Shown here piece by piece: positions 62,095 through 64,000 of a stretch of 64,000 nucleotides of DNA (positions within the stretch are counted from its first letter, which is position 1; each line of letters starts with the position of its first letter). The notes below the pieces were generated by a model. That model searched no databases, was not told where the DNA came from, and saw only the letters and a list, made by a program, of their open reading frames with translations. The position numbers and the translations under genes are program-made. Location: positions 248,001 to 312,000 of the forward strand of contig NZ_JMJJ01000010.1 in the NCBI RefSeq assembly GCF_000710035.2. The letters are read 5' to 3'. The DNA is from Pantoea ananatis LMG 2665 (GTDB lineage Bacteria > Pseudomonadota > Gammaproteobacteria > Enterobacterales > Enterobacteriaceae).

Positions 62095-64000
62095 ATGACC
62101 ATGAAAATTAAAGTGCCACATCTGGCGCACTGGGGCGCCTTTACCGCGGTAAGCGAAAACGATCGTCTTATCGGCTGCGAACCTTTTTTTGCCGACGCCG
62201 ATCCCTCGCCGATGCTCAACACCATCCCGGAACTGGTTTACTCAGACAAACGTATTCGCCAGCCCATGGTGCGCCGCTCATGGCTGAAATCGCGCGAAAA
62301 CAGTGACCGCACGCTGCGCGGACGCGAAGATTTTGTTGCCGTTGACTGGGAGACGGCGCTGGATCTGGTGGCCGAGGAAAATCGCCGTATTCGCGAACGC
62401 TACGGTGCATCCGGCATTTTTAATGGCTCTTACGGCTGGTCATCGGCAGGGCGCGTCAACCATGCGCGTACCCTGGTGCGCCGCTTCTATTTCCAGGGCG
62501 GCGGTGGCGTCGATCAGCAAGGCAACTACAGCTGGGGCGCCGCGCAGTTTTTCCTGCCTTACGTGATGGGCACCTACATGCCGCTGACCGGGCGCGTCAC
62601 CGACTGGCCGCAGGTGGTGGAACATGCGGAGGTGTTTGTCGCCTTCGGTGGGCTGGCGTTAAAAAATGCCCAGGTGGCATCCGGCGGCGCAGGCCAGCAC
62701 AGCCTGAAACCGGCGCTGGAGCAGCTGGCGGCAAAAGGCACGCCGGTGATTAACATCAGCCCGATGCGCGATGACTGCCCAGAGTTTGTTAACGCGGAGT
62801 GGATCCCGATCCGGCCGAATACCGACGTGGCGCTGATGCTGGCGCTCGGTTACGAAATTTGTCAGCGTGGTGCGACCGACGAGGCGTTTCTGGCCCGTCA
62901 CTGCACCGGTTGGCCACAGCTACGTGCCTATCTGCTGGGTGAAAGCGACGGCATCGCCAAAACGCCCGGCTGGGCCAGCAAGATCACCGATATCCCGGCG
63001 GATCGCATTGTACATCTGGCCCGACAGCTGATCGGCAAACGCAGTTTTATCACCTGCTCCTATTCGGTCCAGCGCGCCCACCGTGGCGAACAGCCTTACT
63101 GGATGATGATCGCGCTCTCTTCCATGCTCGGGCAGCCGGGCTTGCCGGGTGCGGGCTTCTCGTTTGGACACGGCTCGATGAACAGCGTGGGCAATCCGCG
63201 TCAGGAAGGCCCCGCGCCGATGATGAGCACCGGACCGAACCCTTCAGGCCTGTCCATTCCGGTTGCCCGCATCAGTGACATGCTGCTCAATCCCGGCCAG
63301 CCTTATGGTTTCCAGGGCGAAACTCTGCACTATCCGGACATTCATATGGTGCACTGGGCGGGCGGCAATCCGTTTCACCATCACCAGCAGCTTAACCGGC
63401 TGGTGGAAGGCTGGCAGAAGCCGGATACCGTGGTGGTCCAGGATATCGTCTGGACACCTGCGGCGCAGATGGCCGATATCGTGCTGCCCGCCACCAGCAC
63501 GCTGGAGCGTAATGACATCGGCGGTTCATCACGTGACCGTTTTGTACTGGCAATGCACCAGGCGATTAAGCCGCAACATCAGGCACGGAACGATTTTGAT
63601 ATTTTTGCCGATCTCGCCGAGCGCTTAGGCTATCGCGATACCTTCACCGAAGGGCGCAACGAGATGCAGTGGATAGAACATCTCTACCAGCAATGTGCGG
63701 TGGCGCATGGCCGTCGTGGCATTCCTTTCCCTGAGTTCGGTGAGTTCTGGCAGCGTGGCTTTGTGGAGATCCCCGAAGGCGGTAAGCCTTATATCTTTAT
63801 GGAAGACTTCCGCGCCGATCCCGAGGCCAACCCGATACAGACTGCCAGCGGTAAGATTGAGCTGTTCTGCCAGACCATCGCCGACTACCACCTGGAGGAT
63901 ATGGCCGGGCATCCGGAATGGCGTGAGCCTCAGGAATGGCTGGGCGCGGCAGCCAGCCGTGATTATCCGCTACACATGATCTCCATTCAGCCATCGGACC
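62095..64000 (+). CDS. BisC-type molybdopterin S/N-oxide reductase (3' end outside window)
   Basis: The frame is open from 62095 to the window end (at least 635 residues). It belongs to the DMSO/TMAO/biotin-sulfoxide reductase family with bis-MGD cofactor. The tip motif SYGWSSAGR holds the Tyr and Trp of the active-site pocket, and the Mo ligand serine is Ser144 (counting from the ATG at 62101) in QGNYSWGAAQ, equivalent to DMSO reductase Ser147. Later motifs WAGGNPFHHHQQLNRL and DIVLPATSTLERNDIGGSS fit well. No signal peptide or twin arginine is present, so it should be cytoplasmic like BisC rather than like TorA. MTMKIK and MKIK starts are both possible. The substrate (biotin sulfoxide, methionine sulfoxide, TMAO) cannot be decided from sequence alone. 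Confidence 0.88.
   Translation, partial: MTMKIKVPHLAHWGAFTAVSENDRLIGCEPFFADADPSPMLNTIPELVYSDKRIRQPMVRRSWLKSRENSDRTLRGREDFVAVDWETALDLVAEENRRIRERYGASGIFNGSYGWSSAGRVNHARTLVRRFYFQGGGGVDQQGNYSWGAAQFFLPYVMGTYMPLTGRVTDWPQVVEHAEVFVAFGGLALKNAQVASGGAGQHSLKPALEQLAAKGTPVINISPMRDDCPEFVNAEWIPIRPNTDVALMLALGYEICQRGATDEAFLARHCTGWPQLRAYLLGESDGIAKTPGWASKITDIPADRIVHLARQLIGKRSFITCSYSVQRAHRGEQPYWMMIALSSMLGQPGLPGAGFSFGHGSMNSVGNPRQEGPAPMMSTGPNPSGLSIPVARISDMLLNPGQPYGFQGETLHYPDIHMVHWAGGNPFHHHQQLNRLVEGWQKPDTVVVQDIVWTPAAQMADIVLPATSTLERNDIGGSSRDRFVLAMHQAIKPQHQARNDFDIFADLAERLGYRDTFTEGRNEMQWIEHLYQQCAVAHGRRGIPFPEFGEFWQRGFVEIPEGGKPYIFMEDFRADPEANPIQTASGKIELFCQTIADYHLEDMAGHPEWREPQEWLGAAASRDYPLHMISIQPSD

Overview
The window is chromosomal DNA from a gammaproteobacterium of the order Enterobacterales. 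Almost every gene matches an Escherichia coli protein in sequence, length and order. Gene content and divergence from E. coli suggest the Erwiniaceae (Pantoea/Erwinia type); that placement is inference. The window corresponds to the arcB-rpoN-mla-ftsH-nusA-pnp-deaD region near 70-72 min of the E. coli map, followed by a shorter stretch that has been rearranged relative to E. coli.

Layout. 1-6490: an unusually long glutamate-synthase-like large chain on the minus strand, its truncated downstream neighbour, and a long divergent regulatory region. 6491-10426: arcB, the sRNA gene arcZ on the opposite strand, a gene-free AT-rich stretch where E. coli has elbB, then mtgA. 10429-18423 (minus): yrbG-kdsD-kdsC-lptC-lptA-lptB-rpoN-hpf-ptsN-rapZ-npr, which joins Kdo/LPS biogenesis to sigma-54, ribosome hibernation and the nitrogen PTS. 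18636-23446 (plus): mlaFEDCB, ibaG, murA. 23521-36377: sfsB, ispB, rplU-rpmA, obgE, a MenI/YdiI-like thioesterase in an unusual position, dacB, greA, yhbY, rlmE-ftsH-folP-glmM, secG. 36434-45780: tRNA-Leu(GAG), initiator tRNA-Met, then rimP-nusA-infB-rbfA-truB-rpsO-pnp. 45910-55323: nlpI, yrbN, deaD, yhbW, the oxygen-independent ubiquinone genes ubiUV and ubiT, yhbS, yhbQ, yhbP, a pfpI-type protein and yraR.

55315-64000 has left the E. coli gene order: anaerobic ribonucleotide reductase nrdDG with good candidate NrdR boxes and an FNR site, a periplasmic GH20 hexosaminidase, a 58-bp tandem repeat array ending in a large palindrome, galR with a GalR-type operator just upstream, and a molybdopterin S/N-oxide reductase of the BisC type that runs off the window.

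Several genes found next to these in E. coli are absent: yhcC, elbB, yrbL, yhbE, argG and mtr. No insertion sequence, prophage, CRISPR array or defence island is visible. The window is mostly core genome. Its least ordinary parts are the variant GOGAT in the gltB slot, the repeat/palindrome element at 60.5-60.7 kb and the assembly of genes around galR. I see no convincing new multi-gene system.
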